DNA of 64,000 nt from Mycolicibacterium aromaticivorans JS19b1 = JCM 16368 (GCF_000559085.1 NZ_JALN02000001.1:5332001-5396000), one strand, 5' to 3'; counted from the stretch's first letter, positions 44,810 through 53,940 are shown. Numbers and translations are program-made. The notes: a model not told the origin generated them from the letters alone.

Positions 44810-45091
44810 ATGTCGTCGTTGATCCGCAACCCGCTGACCATCGTGTGGGCGCTGTTGACGGCGGTTACGGTCGTATCGTGGTTGGTCTCCCGCGACGGCG
44901 GGGCCGCCCATCAGCTCAACGCGACGGTCACCACCGTCGTGCTCCTGATCGCGGCCGCGAAAACGCAGCTGGTGATGTGGCATTTCATGGAGGTTCGCCG
45001 GGCGCCGTGGTGGCTCAAGGCCGTTACCAGCGGTTGGGTGATCGTGGTTTTCGCGGCAATGCTCGGCGTCTACTGCACCGGGTTCCACTGA
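44810..45091 (+). CDS. cytochrome c oxidase subunit IV-like (prokaryotic Cox4) protein
   Basis: This 93-aa protein has three helices: IVWALLTAVTVVSWLV, VTTVVLLIAAAKTQLVMWHFMEVRRAP and WVIVVFAAMLGVYCTG. The AAKTQLVMWHFMEVR block is typical of the prokaryotic Cox4/NorF family. It is the last gene of the four-gene operon. Confidence 0.88.
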   Translation: MSSLIRNPLTIVWALLTAVTVVSWLVSRDGGAAHQLNATVTTVVLLIAAAKTQLVMWHFMEVRRAPWWLKAVTSGWVIVVFAAMLGVYCTGFH

Positions 45092-45673
45092 GCTCAGCTG
45101 CCCGGCATCACAATGGGCGTCGACGTCGTGCTGGTACTGGTCGTCGGCACCCCGCCCGCCGCGATGATCGGCGCCGGTGTCTCAGCGGCCGATGGCGACG
45201 CCTTACCGTCAGGCATGACGATCGGGGCCGACTTGGCCTTGTCGCCCTCACCGCTCAGGGCAGAGTCAAATTTCGGCGGCCAGTCGACGGAAGTCGGCGC
45301 GTCCACAGCAAGCAATCTGGCCACCCACACCTGCCCTTCGGGTCAGCTGAAGCTGTGAATTGTCTATGCGGCGCTAGCGGCACCAATGCAATCGTATGTT
45401 CCGAAGCTGGATAGTTCCTGGGCAGAGCTGATGCCCGGAACCCGCTGTCGCCGAGGACGACTGCGCCGGCCTAGCCGATCCGATGGCGAGGATCCGCCAG
45501 GTTGACTGCTCATCGTGGCTGCACCGCGATTTTGTATTCCGGGTCACAGGGAGTATCTTTTCCCGCGGCCCAGAATCGTTTCGGAAAGCTTGAAGATGCG
45601 TACTCATTACAGAACTCGCGGCTTTTCCACTCGTCCGCAACGGGGTCTTCGCACCCACCAGGTACTTCGGCCG
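45092..45673. other. intergenic region with one doubtful small ORF
   Basis: These are 582 bp. A minus-strand frame (45094-45330, 78 codons) has two similar pieces, APIVMPDG and TPIVMPG, in Ser/Thr/Pro-rich sequence with no signal peptide. It may be a gene remnant. Nothing else was seen. Confidence 0.4.
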
Positions 45674-45859
45674 ATGGCCGGTCAGTGCTTCGAAATCGAC
45701 ATTCGGTTCGAGAGCAACCGGTGGCTTGTCCGAATCCCCGAGATCAACGATGCCACCGAGGCGACGGCGCGCGACGAGGTCGAATTGGCAGCCCGCGAAT
45801 GCATCGCCGCCCGGACCGGCATCCCCATCGGCTACATCTCGGTCTGGGTCCGCGACTGA
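45674..45859 (+). CDS. HicB-like small protein
   Basis: This 61-aa protein, MAGQCFEIDIRFESNRWLVR and then DEVELAARECIAARTG, has the beta-beta-alpha pattern of HicB-type antitoxins (RNase H-like fold). No hicA-like toxin gene is adjacent, so it is an orphan if the assignment holds. ATG 45674 begins the domain exactly; the frame is open further upstream. It is convergent with the DUF35 gene, 39 bp away. Confidence 0.7.
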   Translation: MAGQCFEIDIRFESNRWLVRIPEINDATEATARDEVELAARECIAARTGIPIGYISVWVRD

Positions 45860-45898
45860 CCGCAATCCCGTTGCCTCGCAACGGTTGAGTGCAGCCTG

Positions 45899-46342
45899 TC
45901 AGACAGCGACGGGTCGAAACAACGGGATCCACACTCGGGTGTCCTCGCCGCCGGACAACCCGGTCCAATCTTCGAAGAACACCTCGACCTCGAGCCCGAT
46001 GCGCATGTCCGCCGGCTCGACGTCCACGACATTGGTGATCAGCCGAACCCCTGGATCCTCGGCAATCTCGACGATCGCCACGATGTAGGGCGGCTCAAAA
46101 CCCGGGATCCAGGGTTGCCGGTCGACGCTGAACGCCGCAACGGTGGCTCGCCCGGAGACCTTCTCCGGTGCGACATCGGTGCTGCGGCAACGCCAGCAAG
46201 CCGGCCCGGGCGGGTGAAAGAAATGGCCGCACGCGCGGCAGCGGCTGATGAGGAGGTGGCCGTCGCGGCCGCCGGTCCAAAACGCCTCTGACTCCGGCGT
46301 GGGGCTGGGCGCGAGCCGTAACCCTGGTCGTTGATAGCTCAT
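45899..46342 (-). CDS. Zn-ribbon/OB-fold DUF35 protein, aldolase partner
   Basis: This 147-aa protein has a zinc ribbon (CRACGHFFHPPGPACWRC) and an OB-fold (SGRATVAAFSVDRQPW, YIVAIVEIAEDPG). It overlaps the upstream thiolase-like gene by 4 bp, which implies a fixed stoichiometry. The pair resembles Ltp2 with the DUF35 domain of ChsH2, the retro-aldolase of steroid side-chain breakdown. Confidence 0.9.
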   Translation of the reverse strand: MSYQRPGLRLAPSPTPESEAFWTGGRDGHLLISRCRACGHFFHPPGPACWRCRSTDVAPEKVSGRATVAAFSVDRQPWIPGFEPPYIVAIVEIAEDPGVRLITNVVDVEPADMRIGLEVEVFFEDWTGLSGGEDTRVWIPLFRPVAV

Positions 46343-47535
46343 CGGCTGCTCACCACCATCGAACCCGCGACGGGACCTCCGCCGACACCGATCGCAACGA
46401 CCTCAGGAACGCGTGGAGCTTGGCGTTCGCCACCCTCGCCCCACAGCTGCACACAGGCCTCGTGCAGGAAGCCCATGCCGTGCAGCCGTCCTCCGGACAG
46501 CTGCCCGCCGCTGGTGTTGAGTGGCAGCTGCCCGTCGAGGGCGATCCGGTCACCGCCCTCGATGAACTCACCGACTCGGCCGTGTTCGCAGAATCCCAAC
46601 GCCTCCAACCACATCACGGTCAGGAAGCTGAAGCCGTCGTACAGCTGAGCCATGTCTACGTCACTTGGCCGCAGCTCAGTGTGCTCCCACAGAGTGGCGG
46701 CCGAATCGTGGGCTGCCATCGTGGTGAGGTCGAAACGTTGTTCCCACGTTGGCCTTTCGAACATTCCCGGCCCGACCGACTCGACGGTCAACGCGTGGCG
46801 GGGCAAACCGCCGCAGGCGTCCCGGCGCGAGACGATGACTGCGGTCGCCCCGTCGCAGGGCACATCGCAGTCGTAGAGGCACAAGGGTTCCGAGATCATC
46901 CGCGCGGCCAGATAATCCTCCATCGTGAGCGGATCCCGGTAGACGGCGTCGGGATTGCGGCCGGCGTTGCGCCGGGCGTTGAGCGCGATCGCACCGAGTT
47001 GTTCACGGGTGAGCCCGAAGTCGTGCATGTATCGCTGCGCCGGCATCGCCAGCCAGTTGGCCGCCGACAGCGCCCCGAACGGCGCTGTCCACTCCATCTG
47101 CGGGGGCAGCTTCCCGCCCCCGCCGAGCAGCACCGATGCGTGGCCCCCGCCTGCCTGCTGCGCGGCGGTGGACTCCCACACCGACCGGTACACCACAACG
47201 TGGTTGGCCAGACCGAGGGTGACGGCCATACAGGCTTCGATCACGGGTCCGATTTGGCCCGCAGTCTCCAGTCCGGACATGTACCACCTGCTTCGCAGGC
47301 CCAGAGCGGTACGCACCTCGGTGACGTTGGCGCCGGAGAAGCCCGGGTTGGCGGCGACCGCGCCAGGGTAGCTGGCGATGCCGTCGACGTCGTCGACATC
47401 GAGTCCGGCGTCGGCGATCGCACGCAGAACGGCTTCGATTGTCAGCTCCAGCCCGGTACGGCCCAGTCGGCGACCGACCTGTGACTTGCCCGCACCGGTG
47501 ATCACGGCCTTGCCGTCGAACGGCCCGCGGTTCAC
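46339..47535 (-). CDS. thiolase-like protein lacking the catalytic Cys (Ltp2-like aldolase type)
   Basis: This 398-aa protein has the thiolase fold (VITGAGKSQVGRRLGR; LPLNTSGGQLSGGRLHGMG). The NxCxTG nucleophile motif seen in the protein at 7797-9008 is absent. The segment AQLYDGFSFLTVMWLEALGF resembles Ltp2. Ltp2 proteins do not cleave by thiolysis; they act with a DUF35 partner as retro-aldolases on branched acyl-CoA. The gene overlaps both the DUF35 gene and the channel gene by 4 bp. Confidence 0.88.
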   Translation of the reverse strand: MNRGPFDGKAVITGAGKSQVGRRLGRTGLELTIEAVLRAIADAGLDVDDVDGIASYPGAVAANPGFSGANVTEVRTALGLRSRWYMSGLETAGQIGPVIEACMAVTLGLANHVVVYRSVWESTAAQQAGGGHASVLLGGGGKLPPQMEWTAPFGALSAANWLAMPAQRYMHDFGLTREQLGAIALNARRNAGRNPDAVYRDPLTMEDYLAARMISEPLCLYDCDVPCDGATAVIVSRRDACGGLPRHALTVESVGPGMFERPTWEQRFDLTTMAAHDSAATLWEHTELRPSDVDMAQLYDGFSFLTVMWLEALGFCEHGRVGEFIEGGDRIALDGQLPLNTSGGQLSGGRLHGMGFLHEACVQLWGEGGERQAPRVPEVVAIGVGGGPVAGSMVVSSR

Positions 47536-48302
47536 CGGCTTCTCGTGTCCAACTGCGCGGCAACAAGATCCGCGAGACGTGCGACTTCGGCCTGGAGACT
47601 TTCGATGTGCGCCACGGTGGCGGCTTGCTGAGCGCTGTCCTCGGCAGAGACACGCTGCACGATCCAGCTCGCGATCGTGGCGGTGATCGCACCGACCATG
47701 CTGATCCCCCCGATCATGAGAAGCGCCGCGACAATTCTGCCCAGCACGGTCACCGGGTAGAGGTCACCGTAGCCAACGGTGGTGATCGTGGTGACCGACC
47801 ACCACACGGCGTCGCCGAAGCTCGTGATGTTGGCTCCCGATGCGGGCCGTTCGACCTGCAACACCGCGAGCGACGCGGCATAGACCAGCAGGACAGCGCT
47901 GAACGCGGTGTAAGCCACGACACGGCCTCTGATGGCGTCGCCGATGGCCCGCTGCAACGCCCCAACCAAGGCCACCAACCGCAGCAACAGCAGGGGACCC
48001 ATCAGGGGCAGGACGACGACCACCAGGTCGAGAAGGTGCCGAAAGAACCACCGCGCGCGCTGCTCGGCCAGCGTCAGGCGCGCGACGTAGTCGACGACGA
48101 ACGGCAGGTAGAGCGTGAAGAGCAACCCGTGGATGATGTGCTTGTTCAAGCCCTGCGGCTGTCCCAGCACCTTGACCGAGAACAGGGCGAGGAACGCCGC
48201 GGCGCACGCCGCAAGCGGCCACTCGGCCAGTGCCTCCCACCGCTGCAGTCTCGACTCAGGAACCCTTGTCTCGTCCTGTGTTTCGCGTTCGACCACGGTC
48301 AC
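47532..48302 (-). CDS. two-helix-pore potassium channel with N-terminal membrane domain
   Basis: This protein of about 256 aa has several hydrophobic helices, then the pore helix and selectivity filter SVTTITTVGYGDLYPVT. A last helix is followed by a C-terminal coiled coil (SAEDSAQQAATVAHIESLQAEVARL) for tetramer assembly. It selects for K+. GTG 48302 follows GGGAGG and starts VTVVERETQDE. It is coupled by a 4-bp overlap to the Ltp2-like gene, an odd partner for a channel. Confidence 0.9.
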   Translation of the reverse strand: MTVVERETQDETRVPESRLQRWEALAEWPLAACAAAFLALFSVKVLGQPQGLNKHIIHGLLFTLYLPFVVDYVARLTLAEQRARWFFRHLLDLVVVVLPLMGPLLLLRLVALVGALQRAIGDAIRGRVVAYTAFSAVLLVYAASLAVLQVERPASGANITSFGDAVWWSVTTITTVGYGDLYPVTVLGRIVAALLMIGGISMVGAITATIASWIVQRVSAEDSAQQAATVAHIESLQAEVARLADLVAAQLDTRSR

Positions 48303-48397
48303 GATCGGCGAACCTCCCGTTCGTGCGTCACTATTTGGGTTCGCATGGTCTGGTCGTTCAGACCTCGCGCCGTCAGGAAAGTCTCCATGGCCACTTC

Positions 48398-49246
48398 TCA
48401 TTGCTCGCCGCAGGCGACCGGCCGGTCGGGGTCCGAACTCCATTGCGACCACGATCCGGGGAAGAGGGCGGCGTCGCGGCCTGCGGCGGTCAACGCGGCG
48501 ACGGCGACCGCCGCGGTGATGCCTGATCCGCAATACACACCGATCGGTCCGTCGGGGTCGATGTCGCGTGCGGCCAGTAGTTCTTCGAGCGCGCTATCGC
48601 TGATGAAGCTCTGGTCCCCGGTCAGCAGTTCCGTACTGGGCAGGTTGCGCGCCCCGGGGATGTGCCCGGCTACCGCATCGACCGGTTCCACCTCACCGCG
48701 GAAGCGGTCCGGCGCACGCGCATCCAGCAACGGCCCGCTGCCGACCTGGTCGGCGGTCAGGGTGGGCAGCGCACCGGCGTACAGGTCGTCGTGTGCCACC
48801 GTGACGTCGCCCGGAGACGGTTCGACCGGACCGGCGTCCACACGCCCACCAGCCGCTTTCCAGGCCGCCCAGCCGCCGTCGAGAATGCGGACGTCCGAGA
48901 TGCCTGCCGCCGTCAGCACCCACCACGCCCGCGCCGAGCCGGCCCGGTTCCAGTCGTCGTAGACGACCACGGTCTGCCCCGCCCGGATCCCCCAGCGACG
49001 CGCGGCGACCTGCACCGCAGGTCCAGACGGCAGCGGGTGCCGTCCGCGGCCGGGCACCGTGTGGTCGCTCAGGTCGTCGTCGAGCGATACATAGACCGCG
49101 CCGGGAACGTGGCCCCGCAAGTAGTGCTGCCGCCCGTCCGGTTCGCTCAAGGTCCACCGCACGTCGAGCACGGTCACCGGATCACCGGATGCCAATCGAT
49201 GGACCAACGCTTCAGCGGTGATCAGCACATCAGCGCGCCCAGTCAT
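48398..49246 (-). CDS. sulfurtransferase with two rhodanese domains
   Basis: This 282-aa protein has an inactive N-terminal rhodanese domain (VLDVRWTLSEPDG, VVVYDDWNRAGSARAWW, no Cys) and an active C-terminal domain (LLDARAPDRFRGEVEPVD, GHIPGARNLP, VYCGSGITA with catalytic Cys). The CGSGxT loop is as in thiosulfate or 3-mercaptopyruvate sulfurtransferases (SseA/CysA type). It moves sulfur to cyanide or thiol acceptors. ATG 49246 with GGGGAG is chosen over the upstream start at 49324. Confidence 0.9.
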   Translation of the reverse strand: MTGRADVLITAEALVHRLASGDPVTVLDVRWTLSEPDGRQHYLRGHVPGAVYVSLDDDLSDHTVPGRGRHPLPSGPAVQVAARRWGIRAGQTVVVYDDWNRAGSARAWWVLTAAGISDVRILDGGWAAWKAAGGRVDAGPVEPSPGDVTVAHDDLYAGALPTLTADQVGSGPLLDARAPDRFRGEVEPVDAVAGHIPGARNLPSTELLTGDQSFISDSALEELLAARDIDPDGPIGVYCGSGITAAVAVAALTAAGRDAALFPGSWSQWSSDPDRPVACGEQ

Positions 49247-49447
49247 CGATCTCCCCGTTCGTCGTCGGTCGGCACCGATGATCATGCCCTCGCGCACACG
49301 TTGACGCAGGCACCAGGTGGTCAACCTGAGAAGAAGCTGAAATCGAGTAGTGCACTACGCGTGCGCACCTCGATATCGGCCCGATAACTTTGCTACAGCA
49401 TCAGACGACACACGGGTTCCGACGGGGGGCGCCGGAATCGCCTGATG

Positions 49448-49482
49448 GTTCGCACCACAGCTATGGGGGGTGTGGTGCGAAC
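49448..49482. promoter_or_regulatory. perfect 12-bp inverted repeat with 11-nt spacer
   Basis: GTTCGCACCACA and TGTGGTGCGAAC are exact complements. The site is 95-130 bp upstream of the P1 peptidase start and could be an operator or an RNA hairpin. Confidence 0.6.
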
Positions 49483-49495
49483 GCCAGGCGGCGCT

Positions 49496-49519
49496 GGGGA
49501 AGGTCATCGAGCCTTCCCC
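49496..49519. promoter_or_regulatory. 8-bp hairpin in the P1 peptidase leader
   Basis: GGGGAAGG and CCTTCCCC are separated by 8 nt. Confidence 0.4.
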
Positions 49520-49576
49520 GGCGTCCGTGGTTTTCTTGGACTTCCTCGTCCGGCAGCCGACGGTAGGGTCGGCCGG

Positions 49577-50728
49577 ATGACGTCTCCAGCGGCATTCACC
49601 GCCGACGGCCGGCCTCGGGCTCGTGGACTGGACATCCCGCTTGCCGGCGAACCGGGCCCACTGAACGCCATCACCGATGTGGCCGGCGTCGAGGTCGGCG
49701 TGACGACCCTGGTGTCCGGCGACGGAGCACTGGTCGTGGGCAGCGGACCGGTGCGCACCGGCGTCACCGCGATCCTGCCCCGCGGCCGGGCCGGACTCGG
49801 CAGGCCATGCGCCGCAGGCTGGTTCTCCCTCAACGGCAACGGCGAGATGACCGGCACCACCTGGATCGAGGAGTCCGGTGCGTTCACTCTTCCTGTGCTG
49901 CTGTCGAATACACATGCTGTCGGCGCCTGCCACGCGGGTTCGATCTCCTGGGTGAACCGGACCGATCCGGTGCTGGCCCGTCAGTGGCTGCTGCCGGTGT
50001 GCGCCGAGACGTGGGACGGCTACCTCAATGACATCAATGGCGGGCATGTGCGCCCCGAACACGCCGAAGCGGCACTGGATCACGCCACCGGCGGTCCGGT
50101 GCCGGAAGGGTCCGTCGGCGGCGGCACCGGGATGAATTGCTATGAGTTCAAGGGCGGCAACGGAACTGCGTCCCGGCTGGTGCAGTACGGAAACCACACC
50201 TTCACCGTGGGTGCCTTCGTCCAAGCGAATTTCGGTGCGCGCCATGAACTCACCGTGGCCGGCCGCCTCGTCGGCCCGCACCTGGACGTCGAGAATCCGC
50301 TCGACGGCGACTGGTTCGAGCGCGACCTCAACCGGCCGCCGCCGGGAGCCGGTTCGGTGATCGTCGTGATCGCCACTGACGCACCGCTGCTACCCGGGCA
50401 GTGCAAGGCATTGGCCCGGCGGGTGCCGCTTGGGCTGGCCCGCACCGGCACCACCGGCAGTCATTTCTCCGGAGACATCTTTCTGGCCTTCTCGACCGCC
50501 GACGCGCCGGACCTGGCCAGCCGGTTCCCCATCGGTCCGGTCGGCGACGACGAATTCGGCCACCTGCGATTCCTGCCGTGGGGCCGGATGGACGACTTCT
50601 ACGCCGCGGTCGTGCACAGCGTGGAGGAGGCCGTTCTCAATGCGTTGGTGGTCAACGCCGACATGGTGGGTCGAGACGGACACCGCTCCCCCGCGTTACC
50701 GCATGACCGACTGTGCGCGTTGCTATGA
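49577..50728 (+). CDS. P1 (S58, DmpA-like) family peptidase
   Basis: This 383-aa protein has the DmpA/L-aminopeptidase layout: GPLNAITDVAGVEVGVTTL, VGACHAGSISWVN, EGSVGGGTGMNCYEFKGGNG, and GLARTGTTGSHFSGDIFLAF. The family consists of self-cleaving Ntn-like hydrolases that release N-terminal residues or beta-amino acids. I cannot place the cleavage site with certainty. ATG 49577 matches the domain start. It is divergent from the sulfurtransferase and convergent with the thioesterase (1 bp between stops). Confidence 0.88.
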   Translation: MTSPAAFTADGRPRARGLDIPLAGEPGPLNAITDVAGVEVGVTTLVSGDGALVVGSGPVRTGVTAILPRGRAGLGRPCAAGWFSLNGNGEMTGTTWIEESGAFTLPVLLSNTHAVGACHAGSISWVNRTDPVLARQWLLPVCAETWDGYLNDINGGHVRPEHAEAALDHATGGPVPEGSVGGGTGMNCYEFKGGNGTASRLVQYGNHTFTVGAFVQANFGARHELTVAGRLVGPHLDVENPLDGDWFERDLNRPPPGAGSVIVVIATDAPLLPGQCKALARRVPLGLARTGTTGSHFSGDIFLAFSTADAPDLASRFPIGPVGDDEFGHLRFLPWGRMDDFYAAVVHSVEEAVLNALVVNADMVGRDGHRSPALPHDRLCALL

Positions 50729-50729
50729 C

Positions 50730-51542
50730 TCAGACGTTCAGCGTCGGGATCGTGTCGGGTTTGCTGAAGTCGATCTGAGCCGCCGGGTTCGCGATCGCGG
50801 TGACCAGACCTGTCGCGAACGGGCCTGCGTCGTCGAACAGCGTCCCGGCTCCGACCGAGATGCCCTCCGAGGTCCAGTGTGAATCACCTTGCACACCAAT
50901 GTGTTCCGACTGTGGCAGCCGGGAGAGCGCGACCGTCAGATCGCCGTTGATATAGCCGATGCCCTTGGTGCCGAGATTGCTGACCAAGCTGGTTGCCTCG
51001 GCGACGACGACGGTGCGGACGAACGGGGTGATGTCGTGACCGGCGACCACATCGATCGGGCAGTGGTAGACGCGTTTGCGGGACGTGTTCTGGTGCGCGC
51101 CCCCGTCGGCGAGCCAGCCGACATCGTCGCTGCCGATGAAGTAGCCGTGCCGGTCGCCACCGGCCGGCGGGGTGAACTCGGTGTGGGCCATCCATTCTTC
51201 GCCGGGCGGCGGCTCGGACAGCCGGTACTGCACCATCGTCGCCCGCGCGACGATCGCCTCGCCCTGAAGGACGTCGCATTCCGAATTTCGGATCCGCCTG
51301 CCGTCACGAATCAGCCGGACGCGCACCGTCGTCGGCACCCGGCGTGCCGCCTTGAACAAGTCGACCGTGAGCCGGGCCGGCAGAAACTCGGGCAGGCCGA
51401 ACCGCTGCTCGAGCGTGAATGCGGCCAGGCTCACCACGGCGGGCCCGTTGAGCATGTCGTCACCCCAGCGGCTGCGGGCATTCTCCGTCGGATGGAAGTT
51501 GCCGTCGGGATCGGAAATGAAATGCGCCGGTCGGGTGGCCAT
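50730..51542 (-). CDS. acyl-CoA thioesterase-like (hotdog) protein
   Basis: This 270-aa protein has two hotdog-like halves. The first has FHPTENARSRWGDDMLNGPAVVSLAAFTLEQ and PARLTVDLFKAARRVPTTVRV; the second has LVSNLGTKGIGYINGDLTVALSRLP. The pattern is that of TesB-like thioesterases, which release CoA from acyl-CoA. The substrate is unknown. It shares a 66-bp divergent promoter region with the MFS gene. Confidence 0.8.
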   Translation of the reverse strand: MATRPAHFISDPDGNFHPTENARSRWGDDMLNGPAVVSLAAFTLEQRFGLPEFLPARLTVDLFKAARRVPTTVRVRLIRDGRRIRNSECDVLQGEAIVARATMVQYRLSEPPPGEEWMAHTEFTPPAGGDRHGYFIGSDDVGWLADGGAHQNTSRKRVYHCPIDVVAGHDITPFVRTVVVAEATSLVSNLGTKGIGYINGDLTVALSRLPQSEHIGVQGDSHWTSEGISVGAGTLFDDAGPFATGLVTAIANPAAQIDFSKPDTIPTLNV

Positions 51543-51595
51543 CCGGGCATCCTCGCATAGCCCCCTCCGGCGTCCGGCACTTGGTGCTTAGACGA

Positions 51596-51601
51596 CATAA
51601 T
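51596..51601 (+). promoter_or_regulatory. -10 box of a probable leaderless promoter (MFS gene)
   Basis: CATAAT is followed by exactly 7 nt and GTG 51609. Confidence 0.5.
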
Positions 51602-51608
51602 CAACTAC

Positions 51609-53063
51609 GTGTCGGACCTCCAAGCCACCCACGCCGGCGCCGGGTATCACCGGCCCGGCCTGCTCGTGGCCACGCTGAGCGTCGTCGCCCTGACCGTGGC
51701 GGTGCTGCAGACCGGTGTCGTGCCGGTCCTCGGCGTGATGGCCCGACAGCTGCATGCGTCCCCGGTCGACGTCAGCTGGGCGGTGACGGCCAACCTTCTC
51801 GCGGCGGCGGCGACCACTCCCCTCATCGGCCGCCTTGCCGATCTGTACAGCAAAAAGGGGGTGCTGCTGGCGGTCCTCGGGATTGTGCTCGCCGGCTCGC
51901 TGCTGGCGGCGTTGACGTCCTCGCTTCCGCTGCTCATCATCGCGCGGGTGTTGCAAGGTGCGTCGTATTCGCTGTACCCGATCGGGGTGTCGATTCTCCG
52001 CGAGGAGCTGCCCACCGACCGCCTCATGCGTGCCATGGCCGTGTTGTCCGGCTCGCTCGGATTCGGCGGCGGCATGGGCCTGGTCGTCACCGGGCTGTTG
52101 ATGCGCGGTGACGCCGGCTATCACCGGGTGTTCTGGTTGACGACGGTGTTCACCCTGCTGGTGATCATCGCCGTAGTAGCCGTCCTGCCGACCCGCCCAC
52201 GAAGTTCGGAGGGAACGGTCGACTGGGCGGGCGCGGCCGGGCTGGCGTTGGGTCTGTCCGCGGTGCTGCTGGCGATCACCCAGGGCCACGGCTGGGGATG
52301 GGTATCGGCATGCACGATCGGCTGCCTGGCCGCCGGGTTGGCGGTGTTGAGCGCCTGGTGGTGGTGGGAACGCCGCAGCCCGCACCCGTTGGTGTCGACG
52401 GCGATGCTGTCGCGCCGCCCGATTTTGTTGACCAATCTCGCGACGATCCTGGTCGGAATGGGCCTGTACTTCGCGTTCCTCGGGCTCACCGACTTCGTCC
52501 AGGCGCCCGCCGGTAGCGGCTACGGCTTCGGCGCGACGGTGCTCGGGGCCAGCGTCGTGTTCCTGCTGCCCGGCGCGCTCGCCGGCTTTGTGACCGCGGT
52601 GGCCAGCGGTCGCTACATCGACCGCTTCGGTGCCCGCGCGGTGCTGATGGTCGGCGCCGGGGCCGGCGTCCTCGGGTTCGTGCTGCTGGCCGTCCTGCAC
52701 CACCAGCCGTGGCAGGTGATCCTGGCCGGCGTGCTGGCCAACGCCTACATCAGCCTGGCCTACGGCGCGTTGCCCGCCTTGGTCGTGCGCGAGGTCGACG
52801 CAGGCGAAACCGGGGTCGCGACAAGCATGAACGCCATCGCGCGCACCGTCGGTAGTTCGATCGCCGCCGCGATCGTCGCGGTACTGCTGGGCCGGTCGGA
52901 CCACGGCCACACCCCGGAGAGCAGCTTCACCGTGATCTTCGCCCTCGGCGCGATCACCGCCGCCGCCGCGATGCTGCTGATCGCGATCACCCGACCGAAG
53001 CTGCGGGACACCTCGACCGAAGACGTCACCGACTCGCGTGCGATGAACCACGAATGGGGCTGA
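51609..53063 (+). CDS. MFS transporter, drug-efflux (DHA2) type
   Basis: This 484-aa protein has about fourteen hydrophobic helices. The conserved motif A is LIGRLADLYSKKGVL between helices 2 and 3, repeated in the second half as GRYIDRFGARAVLM. Motif C-like GLGFGGGMG sits in helix 5. DHA2 proteins expel drugs or metabolites using protons. It is convergent with the EamA gene (1 bp between stops). The substrate is unknown. Confidence 0.92.
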   Translation: MSDLQATHAGAGYHRPGLLVATLSVVALTVAVLQTGVVPVLGVMARQLHASPVDVSWAVTANLLAAAATTPLIGRLADLYSKKGVLLAVLGIVLAGSLLAALTSSLPLLIIARVLQGASYSLYPIGVSILREELPTDRLMRAMAVLSGSLGFGGGMGLVVTGLLMRGDAGYHRVFWLTTVFTLLVIIAVVAVLPTRPRSSEGTVDWAGAAGLALGLSAVLLAITQGHGWGWVSACTIGCLAAGLAVLSAWWWWERRSPHPLVSTAMLSRRPILLTNLATILVGMGLYFAFLGLTDFVQAPAGSGYGFGATVLGASVVFLLPGALAGFVTAVASGRYIDRFGARAVLMVGAGAGVLGFVLLAVLHHQPWQVILAGVLANAYISLAYGALPALVVREVDAGETGVATSMNAIARTVGSSIAAAIVAVLLGRSDHGHTPESSFTVIFALGAITAAAAMLLIAITRPKLRDTSTEDVTDSRAMNHEWG

Positions 53064-53064
53064 G

Positions 53065-53940
53065 CTACCCGGGCTGAACGGGCGTCGGTGTATCGCGCGT
53101 TCCGGCGCGGGCCGCGCCGATCCCCGCGGCGACGACGAAGCCGACTCCGAAGATCGCCCACGAGTTGGGCACCTGATGTACGACGACGAACCCGATCAGC
53201 AGTGCCAGCGCCGGCTCCAGGCTCATCAGCGTCCCGAAGGCCGCGGTATTCAGCCGGCGCAATGCCAGCAACTCGAGGACGAACGGCGCGATCGGCAGCA
53301 GCAGGGCCAACCCGAGGCCGATAACGATCATGTCGGGCGTCATCCGGGGTAGCACCGCCCAGCCGACCGCCGCCGTGACGGTGACTGCGGCAACCGGCAT
53401 CGACACCCCGAGACTCTGCAGCCCGCTGACCCGGTCGCCGACGCGCTGGGTCAGCAGGATGTAGGCCGCCCAGCAGACCGCGGCGCCCAGCGCGAACCCC
53501 ACCCCTACCAGGTCGATTGCACCTTGCGCCGGCTGCGTCAGTGCCGCGACGCCGACTGCGGCCAGCGCCGGCCACACCCAGCGCCCTCGCCCGCGGCCGC
53601 TGACGACCGCCACGGCCAGCGGTCCGAGAAACTCCAGAGCACTGGCCGTCCCCATCGGGATGCGCGCCAACGCCGCCATGAACAACATCGTGGTGAACGC
53701 GGTCACCAGGCCCAGCAGCACGCAGATTCCCAACGTGGCCCGGGTGAACGCCGAGGGCCGCGGGCGCACAAGACCCAGCAGCAGCACCCCGGCCCAGGCC
53801 ACCCGCAGCCACGCGGCGCCTTCGGCCCCGATCCGGCCTATCAGGCCGATCGCCACCGCAAGCCCGAGCTGCACGCACACCATCGCGGCCACTGCCAGGG
53901 CTGCACCCACGCGGGCCGGATGTGCGGTCATGGTTCGCAT
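53065..53940 (-). CDS. EamA/RhtA-type (DMT superfamily) transporter
   Basis: This 291-aa protein has ten helices in two EamA repeats. The RhtA-like motifs are [16 protein letters not shown] in the first half and [32 protein letters not shown] in the second. RhtA exports amino acids or metabolites. ATG 53940 or ATG 53931 may be the start. A MarR gene is divergent from it and may control it. Confidence 0.9.
   Translation of the reverse strand: MRTMTAHPARVGAALAVAAMVCVQLGLAVAIGLIGRIGAEGAAWLRVAWAGVLLLGLVRPRPSAFTRATLGICVLLGLVTAFTTMLFMAALARIPMGTASALEFLGPLAVAVVSGRGRGRWVWPALAAVGVAALTQPAQGAIDLVGVGFALGAAVCWAAYILLTQRVGDRVSGLQSLGVSMPVAAVTVTAAVGWAVLPRMTPDMIVIGLGLALLLPIAPFVLELLALRRLNTAAFGTLMSLEPALALLIGFVVVHQVPNSWAIFGVGFVVAAGIGAARAGTRDTPTPVQPG

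Larger units (their letters stand above)
49247..49576. other. divergent regulatory region with two hairpins
   Basis: These 330 bp lie between the divergent sulfurtransferase and P1 peptidase genes. They carry a perfect 12-bp inverted repeat (49448-49482) and an 8-bp hairpin (49496-49519). No ORF of value is seen. Confidence 0.5.

Noticed and set aside
45094..45330. 78-codon minus-strand ORF with two VMPG-type repeats
   Set aside because: No signal peptide, no ribosome-binding site and low-complexity content; too weak to call a gene.
51588..53051. 487-codon minus-strand frame opposite the MFS gene
   Set aside because: Gln/Arg/His-rich antisense shadow of a helical membrane-protein gene; no motif.
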